64,000 bases of DNA. Source: Falsiroseomonas bella. GTDB lineage: Bacteria > Pseudomonadota > Alphaproteobacteria > Acetobacterales > Acetobacteraceae. The position numbers were made by a program, and so were the translations under genes. Positions 27,214 through 36,397 of this stretch are shown in pieces (the stretch's first letter is position 1; the number at the start of each line of letters is the position of its first letter). The stretch lies in assembly GCF_003173615.1 (NCBI RefSeq), contig NZ_QGNA01000005.1, positions 62,001 to 126,000 on the forward strand, given 5' to 3'. The notes beneath the pieces were generated by a model. It ran no database searches, was not told the DNA's origin, and worked only from the letters and a program-made list of their open reading frames with translations.

Positions 27214-27561
27214 GTGGCTCGAGCTGTACTTCTCGCTACGCTCCTGCTTTCGGGGTGCGCAGCACCGTCGCAGCAGCGCCAGCTCAGCTGGTGGCATGCA
27301 AGCGGGGCCGATTGGTCACGCGACCACTATGAGTGTGTTCGGGAAGCGAACTCAACAGTTCCTGCCACTCCTCAACTGATCAACTCTGGCGGCCGCTTGG
27401 TGAGCTTCGATCCTAGCGAAGCACGGAGAAACTCTTCGAGAGATTTGTGCCTAGAAGCCCGTGGTTGGAGACGCGCTTTCCAGAACCCGTTCGCCGGCAA
27501 TACTCGTGCGCCCGCACCCGGCCAAGTCCGATCGGCCACAGCACAGAGGAATCCATCCTGA
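27214..27561 (+). CDS. small lipoprotein, hypothetical
   Basis: This 115-residue protein has a clear lipoprotein signal: MARAVLLATLLLSGC with the lipobox LLSGC and acylation at cysteine 15. The mature part contains HASGADWSRDHYECVREAN and is polar with a proline-rich tail. Related short lipoproteins with a W-x5-HYECVREA-like stretch are widespread but of unknown function. The start is GTG 27214 with AGAGG nearby. Base composition is visibly less GC-rich than in its neighbours and codon use is more relaxed, which suggests recent acquisition. It lies in a divergent/convergent pocket with no operon partner. Confidence 0.7.
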   Translation: MARAVLLATLLLSGCAAPSQQRQLSWWHASGADWSRDHYECVREANSTVPATPQLINSGGRLVSFDPSEARRNSSRDLCLEARGWRRAFQNPFAGNTRAPAPGQVRSATAQRNPS

Positions 27562-27606
27562 GGCCACAGCCGCGGCGCAGCCCGGCATAGATCAGAAGTT
27601 GGAAGT

Positions 27607-28773
27607 TTACCCATTCGGCTTTGACTGGGCGCTCGACTTCGCCTGCATCAGCACGCGGCGGATATCCTCCTCGAGCTTCGCCAGTTCCTCCGCGGCGCGT
27701 TCGCGCTGGCCGCGCGCCTCGTCGGCGATCTTCAGGCTGTCCTCGATGGTCGCGACGAGCGCGGCATTCGCCTTCTGCACCGCTTCCAGGTCGAACACGC
27801 CGCGTTCGAGCTCGGTCCGCGCCTCCTGGTTGCCGCGGCGCAGCGTCTCGGCATTCGCGGTCAGCAGGCGGTTCGTCAGGTCCGTCGCCTCCTTCACCGC
27901 CGCGCCGGCTTCCCGCATGCGGTGGATCGCGAGCGCCTGCGCCAGTTGCTGGCGCCACAGCGGCACGGTGTTGGCCAGCACCGAATGGATCTTGGAGGAC
28001 AGCGCCTTGTCGTTCTCCTGGATCAGCCGGATCGACGGCAGCGCCTGCATGGCCACCTGGCGCGTCAGGCGCAGGTCGTGCACGCGCCGCTCCAGCTCGT
28101 CCCGCGCGCCGCGCAGGTCGCGCAGCCGCTGCGGCGCCAGGTCGTCGCCGGTGTTCTCCGCGACCTGCTTCTCCAGCGCCGGGATCGTGTGCGCGTTCGT
28201 CCGCTGCAGCACCGCGTCGCCGGCGGCGATGTGGTCGCCGAGCGCGTGGAACCATTCGAGCGTCGCGGCATAGAGCCGCTCCAGCCGCTCGACATCCTCC
28301 AGCAGGCGCGTGCGGTGCGTGTCGAGCTTGTCGCCGATCGTCTCGATCTGGCCCTTAACGCTCTCGTATTTCGTGATGATGCCGCTGACCTCGGCGCCCG
28401 CCTTGGTGAAGATGCGGGCGAAGAAGCCGGGCTTCTCATCGAGGTTCGTCACGTCGAAGCCGCGCAGCGTGGTCAGCAGCGACGACAGCGTGCGCCCCGC
28501 CTCGCCCGTCTCCTGGTTCTTCGCGCCTTCCAGCATGGCGTCTGCGGCGGCCTGGGCACGGTTCTGCGCCTCCTGCCCGAAGCGCAGGATGGAGCCGGGG
28601 TCGGAGAGGTTGATCTGCTGCGCGAGGCTCGCGATCGCAGCCTGGTGCTCCGGCGTCAGTTCCGCGGGCGCGCGGGGCGGCGCGGTGATCTCGGCGCTCG
28701 TCGTCGCCTGCGGGGACTGCACTGGCGTCGCCGGCTGGTCGTCGCCGAAGCTGATGCGCACGTTATCGCTCAC
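27607..28773 (-). CDS. TelA-family toxic anion resistance protein
   Basis: The product is a 388-residue, mostly alpha-helical protein of the TelA family, linked to tellurite, bacteriocin and envelope-stress resistance, mechanism unknown. There is an acidic/Thr-rich N-terminal lead, then GSILRFGQEAQNRAQAAAD, GRTLSSLLTTLRGFDV, KPGFFARIF, a long coiled-coil region, and the family hallmark LIQENDKALSSKIHSVLANTVPLW (positions ~250-273). LWRQQLAQAL and RLLTANAETLRRGN follow. The start overlaps the end of the XpaC-like gene (TGA/ATG overlap at 28770-28773), so the two are translationally coupled, a pairing known from several phyla. Confidence 0.9.
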   Translation of the reverse strand: MSDNVRISFGDDQPATPVQSPQATTSAEITAPPRAPAELTPEHQAAIASLAQQINLSDPGSILRFGQEAQNRAQAAADAMLEGAKNQETGEAGRTLSSLLTTLRGFDVTNLDEKPGFFARIFTKAGAEVSGIITKYESVKGQIETIGDKLDTHRTRLLEDVERLERLYAATLEWFHALGDHIAAGDAVLQRTNAHTIPALEKQVAENTGDDLAPQRLRDLRGARDELERRVHDLRLTRQVAMQALPSIRLIQENDKALSSKIHSVLANTVPLWRQQLAQALAIHRMREAGAAVKEATDLTNRLLTANAETLRRGNQEARTELERGVFDLEAVQKANAALVATIEDSLKIADEARGQRERAAEELAKLEEDIRRVLMQAKSSAQSKPNG

Positions 28774-29579
28774 GCGTAGCCCTCCTGGCGCAGCCTCTCG
28801 GCCAGCACCTTCACCTGGATGTCGAGCGCGGCCGTCTCCTCCGCGCGGATGCGGTCGCGCATCTCGTCGGCCGCGGAGGTCAGGTCCTCCAGCAGCTTCG
28901 GCAGCCCCTCCGGCGGCTCTGCGCCGGCCTGCAGGCGCTCGCGGATGCGGTCGAGCCCGTCGAGATGCACGACGAGGAAGCGCCGCGCCTCCGTGATGCG
29001 CTCCGGCCGCGCCGAGAGGTCGTCCAGCACGCCCGCCAGCGCGCCGGAGACGCCGGCCAGCCGGGGCTCCGCGGCGATGCGGGCCAGCCGGGCGCGATGC
29101 TCGTCCAGCGGGCCGGGCGGGGGCGGCGGCGCGGGCGGCGCCACTTCCTGCACCGCGCCGTCATAGAGCAGCCGCGTGCCGAGCCAGCCGCCGGCGCCGA
29201 GCAGCACCGCCATCAGCGGGTTCAGCGCGGCGCCGAGGCCAGCCACCACACCGCTGGCCGCGCCGACCATCAGCGCCGCGCGCTGCGTGTCGCCCTTGCG
29301 GCCGCGGCGCAGCGTCGCCGTCGCGCCGACGGTCAGGCCGATGCCGAGCGCGGCCGCGACCAAGCCGCGCACGTCGCCGGTGCCGATCTCCCAGATCGCG
29401 TCGAAGAAGAGCGGCCAGGTGAAGAGCGGCAGCAGCAACCCGCGCGTGCCGGCACGGAAGCGCGAAAAGCCCTGCTCCACCTGCGCGCGCGCCTGGTCCC
29501 AGGGCTGCAGCGGGCCCTCATTTCCCCAGGGGCGCGGCGGCGGCGGCTCCCAGGGCCGGCGCGGTCGCTGGTCGCTCAT
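28770..29579 (-). CDS. XpaC-like membrane protein, TelA partner
   Basis: The product is a 269-residue protein resembling the XpaC family (5-bromo-4-chloroindolyl phosphate hydrolysis). A Pro/Arg-rich N-terminus is followed by three or four hydrophobic segments between residues ~45 and ~135 (LLLPLFTWPLFFDAIWEIG, LVAAALGIGLTVGATATL, LMVGAASGVVAGLGAALNPLMAVLLGAGGWLG). A helical C-terminal domain follows (LDEHRARLARIAAE, FLVVHLDGLDRIRERL). XpaC and TelA genes are commonly adjacent. The start overlaps the stop of a 47-codon membrane protein gene (ATGA). Confidence 0.75.
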   Translation of the reverse strand: MSDQRPRRPWEPPPPRPWGNEGPLQPWDQARAQVEQGFSRFRAGTRGLLLPLFTWPLFFDAIWEIGTGDVRGLVAAALGIGLTVGATATLRRGRKGDTQRAALMVGAASGVVAGLGAALNPLMAVLLGAGGWLGTRLLYDGAVQEVAPPAPPPPPGPLDEHRARLARIAAEPRLAGVSGALAGVLDDLSARPERITEARRFLVVHLDGLDRIRERLQAGAEPPEGLPKLLEDLTSAADEMRDRIRAEETAALDIQVKVLAERLRQEGYA

Positions 29580-29719
29580 CCCGCGACGAGCGCCAGGAAG
29601 CTGGCCAGCCAGAGGGTGAGCGTCAGCAGCCCGATTCCGGCGGCACGGCGCGCCGGCCAGGGCAAGGAGGCCAACAGGGGCCGCGAGGGCACCGGCGGGG
29701 GCGAAGCGGGGCGGTCCAT
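29576..29719 (-). CDS. 47-residue membrane protein upstream of XpaC-like gene
   Basis: This tiny frame runs from ATG 29719 to a TGA at 29578-29576 that overlaps the XpaC-like start as ATGA. The product has a proline-rich N-terminus (MDRPASPPPVPSRPLL) and a single membrane helix near its end (GIGLLTLTLWLASFLALVAG). The coupling and helix make it a plausible real gene and a third member of the TelA/XpaC unit. I know of no named family. It may instead be a leader that couples translation. Confidence 0.5.
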   Translation of the reverse strand: MDRPASPPPVPSRPLLASLPWPARRAAGIGLLTLTLWLASFLALVAG

Positions 29720-29798
29720 GGCCGCCCACAGATCGCCCCGGCGGGGGGCCGCATCAAGGCCACGCCGCGTGACGCTGCCTTGATCACGGAAGCGTGAG

Positions 29799-30680
29799 CT
29801 ACTTCCGGTCCGCCCGCGGGTCCAGCGCGTCGCGCAGCCCGTCGCCCATCAGGTTGAAGGCCAGCACAACGACGAAGATCGCGACGCCGGGCGCGATGGC
29901 GAGCCAGGGCGCCGGATCGAGGAAGCGCTGCGCCGAGTTCAGCATGGACCCCCAGGAGGGCGAGGGCGGCTGCTGGCCGAGGCCGAGGAAGCTGAGCGAG
30001 GCCTCCGCGATGATCGCCTCCGCAATCGCCAACGTGCCCTGCACCAGCAGCGGCGGGACGATGTTCGGCAGCACATGCACGAGAGCGGTGCGCCAGGGCG
30101 GGTTGCCGAGCGCGCGCGCCGCCTCCACCCAGTCGGTGGATTTCGCATCAAGCGCCATGCCGCGCGCGAGGCGGACGAAGACCGGGCTCGCGGTGATGGC
30201 GATGGCGAGCATCGCATTCTCGAGCGCGGGGCCGAGGAAGGCCGCGAGCGCGATGGCCAGGATCAGGAAGGGCACCGACAGCATCGCATCGGCGATGCGC
30301 GAGAGCAGCGCATCCACCCAGCCGCCGGCGAGGCCCGCGAGCAGGCCGAGCGGCACGCCGATGGCGATCGCGCCGAGCACCGAGACCACGCCCGCCATCA
30401 GCGAGGCGCGCGCGCCCCAGATCACGCGGGAGAGCACGTCGCGGCCGTTCTCGTCGGTGCCGAACCAGTGCTCGGCCGAGGGCGGCTTGCGGATGCGCGA
30501 CCAGCTGGTCTCGATCGGGTCGTAGGGCGCGATCCAGGGCGCGAGCAGCGCGATCAGGACGAAGGCCAGCACCACAACGAGGCCGACGACCGCCAGCTTG
30601 TGACGGAAGAAGCGGCGCAGGGCGCGGCGGGCAGGGCTTTCGCCGCGCTCGAGGGCGGCGGGGATGGCGGAGGCGCTCAT
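29799..30680 (-). CDS. dipeptide/oligopeptide-type ABC permease (DppC-like)
   Basis: The product is a 293-residue inner-membrane permease of the DppC/OppC class. The N-terminus has RRALRRFFRHKLAVVGLVVVLAFVLIALL (first helix), then LAPWIAPYDP and HWFGTDENGRDVLSRVIWGAR, hallmark DppC sequences. The EAA loop is WVEAARALGNPPWRTALVHVLPN near residue 190. The C-terminus has EASLSFLGLG and the final motif FNLMGDGLRDALDPR. It pairs with the DppB-like permease upstream, with a dispersed repeat in the gap. It is the last gene of the dipeptide-type operon. Confidence 0.92.
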   Translation of the reverse strand: MSASAIPAALERGESPARRALRRFFRHKLAVVGLVVVLAFVLIALLAPWIAPYDPIETSWSRIRKPPSAEHWFGTDENGRDVLSRVIWGARASLMAGVVSVLGAIAIGVPLGLLAGLAGGWVDALLSRIADAMLSVPFLILAIALAAFLGPALENAMLAIAITASPVFVRLARGMALDAKSTDWVEAARALGNPPWRTALVHVLPNIVPPLLVQGTLAIAEAIIAEASLSFLGLGQQPPSPSWGSMLNSAQRFLDPAPWLAIAPGVAIFVVVLAFNLMGDGLRDALDPRADRK

Positions 30681-30702
30681 GCCGGCAACGGACCTTCCTT
30701 GC

Positions 30703-30829
30703 GGCCCGAGGCAGCGCCTCGGGCCGGGAGCGCGAAGCGCGACCGCGCCCAGACCGACGCTGGAGCCCGGCGCTGCGCGGCGCGGCGCGCAAGCCAAGCC
30801 GCCGGATGGCGGCGCCGGCGATTGAGGCA
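30703..30829 (+). repeat. dispersed structured intergenic element, copy 4
   Basis: A 10-bp hairpin (GGCCCGAGGC-AGC-GCCTCGGGCC) is followed by GGGAGCGCGAAGCGCGACCG, then AAGCCAAG, a 5-bp stem CCGCC/GGCGG with a GGAT loop, and CGCCGGCGATTGAGGCA. It fills the gap between the two dipeptide permease genes, antisense to them. It is the most complete copy. Confidence 0.72.
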
Positions 30830-30855
30830 CCAAAAGGAGCGCCTGAGGATCGCCA

Positions 30856-31803
30856 TCAGGCGGTCCTCAGGCGCGGGTTGATGGCCATGTAGAGGAGATC
30901 CGCGACGAGGCTCAGCACCACGAAGATCAGCGCGGTGGCGAGCACCACGCCCTGCACGACGGGATAGTCGCGGTTGAACACGGCATCCACCACCAGCTTG
31001 CCGAAGCCGGGGATCGTGAAGATCTGCTCGGTCAGCACCGCGCCGGCCAGCAGGCGCCCGAACTCGATTGTGCCGAGCGTGACCACCGGGATCAGCGCGT
31101 TGCGCAGCGCGTGCTTCCAGACCACCACCTTCTCGGCCAGCCCCTTCGCGCGCGCGGTGCGGACATAGTCCTGGCTGAGCGCCGTCAGCATCGCCGCGCG
31201 GGTGTGGCGCATCAGCACGGAGGCGACGCCGGTGCCGAGCACGAAGGCCGGCATGATGGTGGTCGAGAGGCTCTGCACCGGATCCTCCCAAAGCGGCACG
31301 TAGCCGGAGGGCGGCAGCCAGCCGAGCTGCACGCTGAACAGCAGGATCATCATGATGCCGAGCCAGAAATTCGGCGTGGAGATGCCGAACAGCGCAATGC
31401 CGTTGGCCAGGAAATCGGCCGGCGTGTCGCGCCGCGTGGCGGAGAGGATGCCGAGCGGCACGCCGATCACCACGCCGATGATGAAGGCCATGGTGGCGAG
31501 CTGCGCGGTGACCGGCAGCTTCTGCAGGATCAGCTCGGCGACCGGCATGCGGATGCGCCAGGAGAAGCCGAAATCGCCCTGCACGACATTGCCGACCCAG
31601 TTGAGATACTGCTCCCAGATCGGCCGATCCAGCTTCAGTTCGGCGCGGATCTGCGCCAGCACCTGCGGATCGCCACGCTCCTCGCCAGCCAGGATGACCG
31701 CCGGATCACCGGGCATCAGCTGCTGCAGCCCGAAGATCAGGAAGGAGAGGATGATCAGCGTCGGGATGATCTGCCCGACGCGGCGGAGGAGGAAGGCGAT
31801 CAT
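30856..31803 (-). CDS. dipeptide/oligopeptide-type ABC permease (DppB-like)
   Basis: The product is a 315-residue permease of the DppB/OppB class. It begins MIAFLLRRVGQIIPTLIILS with the family's N-terminal helix and continues with LQQLMPGDPA, LDRPIWEQYLNWV and GDFGFSWRIRMPV. The EAA loop is YVRTARAKGLAEKVVVWKHA around residue 205, and the IFTIPGFGKLVVDA segment is near 265. About six transmembrane helices are seen. ATG 31803 is chosen with GGAGGGG upstream. The gap to the binding-protein gene holds a palindromic repeat unit. Confidence 0.92.
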   Translation of the reverse strand: MIAFLLRRVGQIIPTLIILSFLIFGLQQLMPGDPAVILAGEERGDPQVLAQIRAELKLDRPIWEQYLNWVGNVVQGDFGFSWRIRMPVAELILQKLPVTAQLATMAFIIGVVIGVPLGILSATRRDTPADFLANGIALFGISTPNFWLGIMMILLFSVQLGWLPPSGYVPLWEDPVQSLSTTIMPAFVLGTGVASVLMRHTRAAMLTALSQDYVRTARAKGLAEKVVVWKHALRNALIPVVTLGTIEFGRLLAGAVLTEQIFTIPGFGKLVVDAVFNRDYPVVQGVVLATALIFVVLSLVADLLYMAINPRLRTA

Positions 31804-31854
31804 GACGAACGTCCCCTCCACACTGTGAGGTCGACGACGCGGCCCGATGGACGC

Positions 31855-31957
31855 GGTTGCGCGGCCCCCACCCCGACCAGCCTGCGTAGGCGGCGGGAAC
31901 CCGCCGCCACTCCGGCGTTCGACGCTGCGCGTCGAACCCCCCGCATGCGGGGGAGGG
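31855..31957 (-). repeat. palindromic intergenic unit, long form
   Basis: Read on the minus strand, CCCTCCCCCGCATGCGGGGG is followed by ~60 bases with two hairpins (GTTCGACGC-GCA-GCGTCGAAC and GGCGGCGGG-TTC-CCGCCGCC), then GGTCGGGGTGGGGG and GCGCAACC. The same two end blocks lie directly adjacent at 49430-49475. It sits between the dipeptide binding-protein and DppB-like genes. Confidence 0.65.
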
Positions 31958-31990
31958 AGAACTGCGCGGGACGGGAGACGCGCGGCGGCA

Positions 31991-33496
31991 TCAATTCAGC
32001 CTCATGCCCTGCAGGCGGATCATGCCGTCGGCGATCGGCTGGTAGCCGGTCAGGCGGGTCGAGTGGATCATGATGTTCTTGCGGTGCCAGACGAACATGC
32101 GGCCCATGTCCTGCCCGATCGCGATCTCCATCGCCTGGCGATAGAGGTCGCGCCGCTTCGCGACATCGCCCTCAACTCGCGCGGCATCCAGCAGGCGGTC
32201 CACCTCCGGGTTGGAATACTTGCCGTCGTTCTGCCCGCCGCGGGTGTGCATGAAGGAGTGGATGTTGCCGTCCGGGTCGGTGCGGCCCGACCAGCCCACC
32301 AGATACAGCTGGAAGTCGCCGCGCTGCGCCGCTTGCAGCGAGGAGGCGAACTCCATCGCGCGCAGGGTGATCTCGAAGCCGGCCTCGCGCGCCATGGCCT
32401 GCACCACCTCGCCCACCTGGCGGAGATCGGGGTTGTTCGGGACGGTGAACTCCAGTTGCAATGGCGTGGTGACGCCCGCTTCCCGCAGCAGCGCGCGCGC
32501 CGCGTTCACGTTGCGCGCCGGCGGATCGAAGTTCGGGATGCGGAAGGCGCTGGCCGGCGGGATGGGCTGGCGCGTCGGGCTGAACATACCCTCATAGACG
32601 ACCTGGTTGATCGCCGCGCGGTCCACCGAAAGCTCGAAGGCGCGGCGCACGCGCGGATCGCGCAGCGGCGCGGACCGCTCGCCGTTGTTCACGTTGAACT
32701 GGATGGACTGCCAGCCGAGCTCCTCCACGGCCACGCCGCGCAGGTTGCGGTTGCGCTGGATGGCGCGCAGATCGTCCGGCTCCATCCGCTCGCCGAACTC
32801 GGCGGCGCCGGACTGCAGGTTGGCCAGCCGCACCGTGTTGTCCGGGATCGGCAGGTACGTCACGCGGTTGAGGTGGATGTTGCCGGCGTCCCAGTATTCC
32901 GGGAAGCGCTCCAGCACGATGCGCTCCTGCGCGACGCGCTCGACGAAGCGCATCGGGCCGGCGCAGACGGGGCGGGTGCCGAAGTTGCGGCCCGCGGCCT
33001 CGGCGGCCTTGGGGCTCAGGATCATGCCGGCGCGGTCGGTCAGCGCCGCGATGAAGGAGGCGTTCGGCGCACCGAGCTTGATGCGCACGGTCTGCGGATC
33101 CACCACCTCGATCGCGGTGATGTCGCCCATCTCGCCGCGGCGGAAGCTGCCCTGCATCGTCAGGTGGCGGTTCAGCGAGTAGCGCACCGCCTCGGCGTCC
33201 ATCACCTCGCCATCGTGGAAGCGCACGCCCTGGCGCAGCGTGATGATCAGCGTGGTCGGGTCTTCCCAGCGATAGCCGGTGGCGAGTTGCGGCACCGCCT
33301 CGAGCTTGTCGTTGATGTCGAACAGCTTGTCGCAGACGCCCATGTAGACGATGCGCCCGACATAGGTGCGCGACAGGGTGGGATCGAGGATGTCCGGATC
33401 CTCGCGCAGCGCGATGCGCAGGTTCTGTGCATCGGCCGGCGCCGCGGCGAGCGCGGCCAGGCCGATGCAGGCCGCCGCGAAGGTCTTGCGGATCAT
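31991..33496 (-). CDS. ABC transporter periplasmic binding protein, peptide type (DppA-like)
   Basis: The product is a 501-residue family 5 solute-binding protein for dipeptides, oligopeptides, nickel or glutathione-like ligands. The signal peptide is residues 1-23 (FAAACIGLAALAAAPADAQ). Family features are LREDPDILDPTLSRTYVGR, LRQGVRFHDGEVMDAEAVRYSLNR (the classic family 5 motif), RAFELSVDRAAINQVVYEGM and YSNPEVDRLLDAA. The start overlaps the stop of the upstream ATPase gene (ATGA). Placing the receptor after both ATPases and before the permeases is somewhat unusual but complete. The true ligand is not readable. Confidence 0.92.
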   Translation of the reverse strand: MIRKTFAAACIGLAALAAAPADAQNLRIALREDPDILDPTLSRTYVGRIVYMGVCDKLFDINDKLEAVPQLATGYRWEDPTTLIITLRQGVRFHDGEVMDAEAVRYSLNRHLTMQGSFRRGEMGDITAIEVVDPQTVRIKLGAPNASFIAALTDRAGMILSPKAAEAAGRNFGTRPVCAGPMRFVERVAQERIVLERFPEYWDAGNIHLNRVTYLPIPDNTVRLANLQSGAAEFGERMEPDDLRAIQRNRNLRGVAVEELGWQSIQFNVNNGERSAPLRDPRVRRAFELSVDRAAINQVVYEGMFSPTRQPIPPASAFRIPNFDPPARNVNAARALLREAGVTTPLQLEFTVPNNPDLRQVGEVVQAMAREAGFEITLRAMEFASSLQAAQRGDFQLYLVGWSGRTDPDGNIHSFMHTRGGQNDGKYSNPEVDRLLDAARVEGDVAKRRDLYRQAMEIAIGQDMGRMFVWHRKNIMIHSTRLTGYQPIADGMIRLQGMRLN

Positions 33497-34569
33497 GTCG
33501 TCGTTGCTCCCTTGGTGATCGGCGAAGTGCTGCGATCGGTGAAGAAGGCCTGCAACCGCCGCAGGCGCTCGCCGCCGGCATCGTGCTCGGCCGGCGGGCG
33601 TGCCGGCGGAAGGCGGTCCTGCAGGTGGCAGGCCGCGGCATGGGAACCGCCTTCCAGCAGCGGCATGCGTTCCGCGCAGACAGCCTCGGCGAAGGGGCAG
33701 CGCGTGCGGAAGCGGCAGCCGGAGGGCGGGTCGATCGGGCTCGGCACGTCGCCTTCCAGCGGCACGGCCTTCGCCCCATCCCTCCCCCCTTGGCCCGGCA
33801 CCGCGGCGAGCAGCGCGCGGGTGTAGGGATGGCGCGGCGCGCGGAACACCGCTTCCGTCGGGCCTTCCTCCACGATGCGGCCGAGGTACATCACCGCCAC
33901 GCGGTCTGCGATGTGGCGCACCACGCCGAGGTCGTGGCTGATCAGCACGAAGGTCAGCCGCAGCTCCGCGATCAGGTCCTGCAGCAGATTGATCACCTGC
34001 GCCTGCACCGAGACATCCAGCGCGCTGACCGGCTCGTCGCCGACGATCAGCCGCGGGCGGGAGGCGAGCGCGCGCGCGATGGCGATGCGCTGGCGCTGCC
34101 CACCCGAGAATTCATGCGGCCAGCGCCGCGCGAGCTCGGGCCTGAGGCCGACACGCGCCAGCAGCTCCGCCACGCGGTCCCGCTCCTGCGCGCGGGGCAC
34201 GATGCCGTGCAGGCGCAGCGGCTCGCCCACCGCCTCCTCCACCGTCATGCGCGGATCGAGGCTGGCAAAGGGGTCCTGGAAGATCAGCTGCATGTCGCGC
34301 CGGCGGCGACGCAGATCGGCCGGATTCAGGGTGCGCAGATCCTCGCCCATGAAGCGGATCTCGCCCGCATCGGGCTCGATCAGCCTGAGCGCGAGACGGC
34401 CGAGGGTGGATTTCCCGCAGCCGGATTCGCCGACGATCGCCAGCACCTCGCCTTCGGCCACCGAGAGCGAGACGCCATCCACCGCGCGCACCGCGCCGCG
34501 CGCGCGGCCGAGGGCGTCGCGGACGGGGAAGGCGCGCGCCAGGTCGCGCAGTTCGAGCAGCGCGGTCAT
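33493..34569 (-). CDS. peptide-type ABC transporter ATPase (DppF-like)
   Basis: The product is a 358-residue ATP-binding subunit. Walker A is [11 protein letters not shown], the Q-loop region is [17 protein letters not shown], the signature is [15 protein letters not shown], Walker B is [16 protein letters not shown] and the switch histidine is in [13 protein letters not shown]. The C-terminal oligopeptide/dipeptide extension has HPYTRALL and the cysteine cluster [14 protein letters not shown], which may bind an Fe-S cluster as in some DppD/F proteins. It overlaps both neighbouring genes by four bases, consistent with coupled translation. Confidence 0.93.
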   Translation of the reverse strand: MTALLELRDLARAFPVRDALGRARGAVRAVDGVSLSVAEGEVLAIVGESGCGKSTLGRLALRLIEPDAGEIRFMGEDLRTLNPADLRRRRRDMQLIFQDPFASLDPRMTVEEAVGEPLRLHGIVPRAQERDRVAELLARVGLRPELARRWPHEFSGGQRQRIAIARALASRPRLIVGDEPVSALDVSVQAQVINLLQDLIAELRLTFVLISHDLGVVRHIADRVAVMYLGRIVEEGPTEAVFRAPRHPYTRALLAAVPGQGGRDGAKAVPLEGDVPSPIDPPSGCRFRTRCPFAEAVCAERMPLLEGGSHAAACHLQDRLPPARPPAEHDAGGERLRRLQAFFTDRSTSPITKGATTT

Positions 34570-35549
34570 GCCGCCACCAGCAGGCTGTCGAGCGGCGCGC
34601 GCCAGCAGGCGGCGAGATGCCCCTCCCCCATCGGCGCCAGCGGCGGCTGCTCGGCGCAGCGCGCGACCGCGAAGGGGCAGCGCGGCGCGAAGCGGCAGCC
34701 GGGCGGCGGGTTGCGCAGGTCCGGCACCGTGCCTTCGATGCTCGCCAGCCGCTCCGCCCCGCCTTCCAGCGAGGGCGCGGCGCCGAGCAGGCCGACGGTG
34801 TAGGGATGCTGGGGATTGGCGAAGAGCCGTGCGGCCGGCGCGCGTTCGGCGACGCGGCCGGCATACATCACCGCGACCTCATCGGCATGGTCGGCGACCA
34901 CGCCGAGATCGTGGGTGATCAGCAGCACCGCCGTGCCGGTCTCCGCCTTCAGCTCGTCGATCAGCGCCAGGATCTGCGCCTGGACCGTCACGTCGAGCGC
35001 GGTGGTCGGCTCGTCGGCGATCAGCAGGCGCGGGCGGCAGGCCAGCGCCATCGCGATCATCACGCGCTGCCGCATCCCGCCCGAGAGCTGGTGCGGATAT
35101 TGCCGCGCGCGCCGGCCCGCATCCGGGATGCGGACGCGGGCCAGCATCTCCACCGCGCGGTCCATCGCCGCCGCGGGCGAGAGGTTCTGATGCAGCCGGA
35201 GCGCCTCCGCCACCTGCTCCCCGGCGGTGAAGGCCGGGTTCAGGCTGGTCATCGGCTCCTGGAAGATCATCGCCAGCTCGGCGCCGCGCTTGCCGCGCAT
35301 CGCCTCCGCATCCAGCGCCGTCAGCTCCTGCCCGTCGAAGCGGATCGCACCGCCGATGCGCGAGCCCTGCGGCAGCAGCCCCATGATGGCGAGCGCGGTG
35401 ACGGACTTGCCGCAGCCGCTCTCGCCCACCACGGCCAGCGTCTTGCCCGGCGCCACGGCGAAGGAGACGCCATCCACCGGGCGCAGCGGGCCGCGATCGG
35501 TGGGCAGCGTGACCGTGACGTCGCGCAGCTCGAGGACGGGCGCGCTCAC
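34566..35549 (-). CDS. peptide-type ABC transporter ATPase (DppD-like)
   Basis: The product is a 327-residue ATP-binding subunit, partner of the DppF-like ATPase. Walker A is [13 protein letters not shown], then [15 protein letters not shown], the signature [15 protein letters not shown], Walker [17 protein letters not shown] and [13 protein letters not shown]. The C-terminal extension has [10 protein letters not shown] and the cysteine set [14 protein letters not shown]. The GTG start at 35549 overlaps the stop of the DUF1028 gene (GTGA). The open frame continues upstream to 35945, but that is a shadow of the DUF1028 gene. Confidence 0.93.
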   Translation of the reverse strand: MSAPVLELRDVTVTLPTDRGPLRPVDGVSFAVAPGKTLAVVGESGCGKSVTALAIMGLLPQGSRIGGAIRFDGQELTALDAEAMRGKRGAELAMIFQEPMTSLNPAFTAGEQVAEALRLHQNLSPAAAMDRAVEMLARVRIPDAGRRARQYPHQLSGGMRQRVMIAMALACRPRLLIADEPTTALDVTVQAQILALIDELKAETGTAVLLITHDLGVVADHADEVAVMYAGRVAERAPAARLFANPQHPYTVGLLGAAPSLEGGAERLASIEGTVPDLRNPPPGCRFAPRCPFAVARCAEQPPLAPMGEGHLAACWRAPLDSLLVAA

Positions 35550-36253
35550 TGCTGCTGCGCCTGCGCCTGCGCGATCGCCGCCTGGATCACCGCGCGGTCG
35601 AACACGCCCGGATGGTCGCGCCCCGGCAGGAAGCGGCGGAAGTGGCGGAGGTAGCCGTTCCAGACCGTGTGCAGCCGGCGCAGCTCCGCCAGCGGGTCCG
35701 GATGGTCGTCCACCCGCAGGTCGAGATCGGGATAGGGATCGCGCGAGGCCACCTGGATCGCCGCCGATTGCCGCCCGCGCTTGTCCCCGCCCGCGGCCTC
35801 GCCGGCCTCCATCGCGGCCAGCAGGCGCTCGGCCAGCGGCAGCCCGGCCGTGGCGAGGAAGGCGTCGCGCGTCGCGGCCACCACCTCCGGCCCCGCCAGC
35901 ATGTTGCCGGCGACCGAGACATCCTCGCCGGCGACATGGCCGCACCAGCCGATGCAGTCGGCGCCGGTGTGCTGCGCGATGGCGCCCGTCGCCGAGAGCA
36001 CATGCACCTGCCGCGTCGCCTCGCCCGCATCGGCGGCGATCAGCGCGGCCAGCACCGGGCCGGGCGCTTCGCCAGCGCGCAGACGCGCCAGCGCGTCGGG
36101 CGCGTGGAAGGGGTTCACCAGCGCCTGGGTGCAGGCCGCACCAACCCCGCCCTCGACGCGCGGCACAAGGGCGCCGGCGGCCAGGAAGCGGCTGGCGACG
36201 GCGGCGCCCAGTTCGCCCGTGGCACGGTCCAGCGCAAGGATCGACCAGGTCAT
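35546..36253 (-). CDS. DUF1028 family protein (Ntn-hydrolase-like fold)
   Basis: This 235-residue protein of the DUF1028 family has unknown biochemical role. It begins [23 protein letters not shown] and contains [43 protein letters not shown] and [23 protein letters not shown], which I recognise as the conserved core. The C-terminal stretch [20 protein letters not shown] is also typical. The family often accompanies peptide transporters, and here the stop overlaps the DppD-like start. A role in processing the imported peptide or amide is a reasonable inference. It is the first gene of this operon. Confidence 0.88.
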   Translation of the reverse strand: MTWSILALDRATGELGAAVASRFLAAGALVPRVEGGVGAACTQALVNPFHAPDALARLRAGEAPGPVLAALIAADAGEATRQVHVLSATGAIAQHTGADCIGWCGHVAGEDVSVAGNMLAGPEVVAATRDAFLATAGLPLAERLLAAMEAGEAAGGDKRGRQSAAIQVASRDPYPDLDLRVDDHPDPLAELRRLHTVWNGYLRHFRRFLPGRDHPGVFDRAVIQAAIAQAQAQQQ

Positions 36254-36397
36254 GGCCCGCTTAGTGCCACGCCCGGCGGATGGCGCAAGCCCACCGGGGC
36301 GGAAGCTTTCGCCGCCGCGGCGGCGCCGCGCCTGCGGGATGGGCAGCGTCTGCCCAAGCGGGCGGCGCCTCCCGCCCGCCCGGCATGGTCGGGGCCG

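Noticed and set aside
36285-36397. GC-rich inverted repeats after livM as a fifth copy of the dispersed element
   Set aside because: Hairpins are present, but the AAGCCAAG and GCCGGCGA...TGAGG flanks are not convincingly there.
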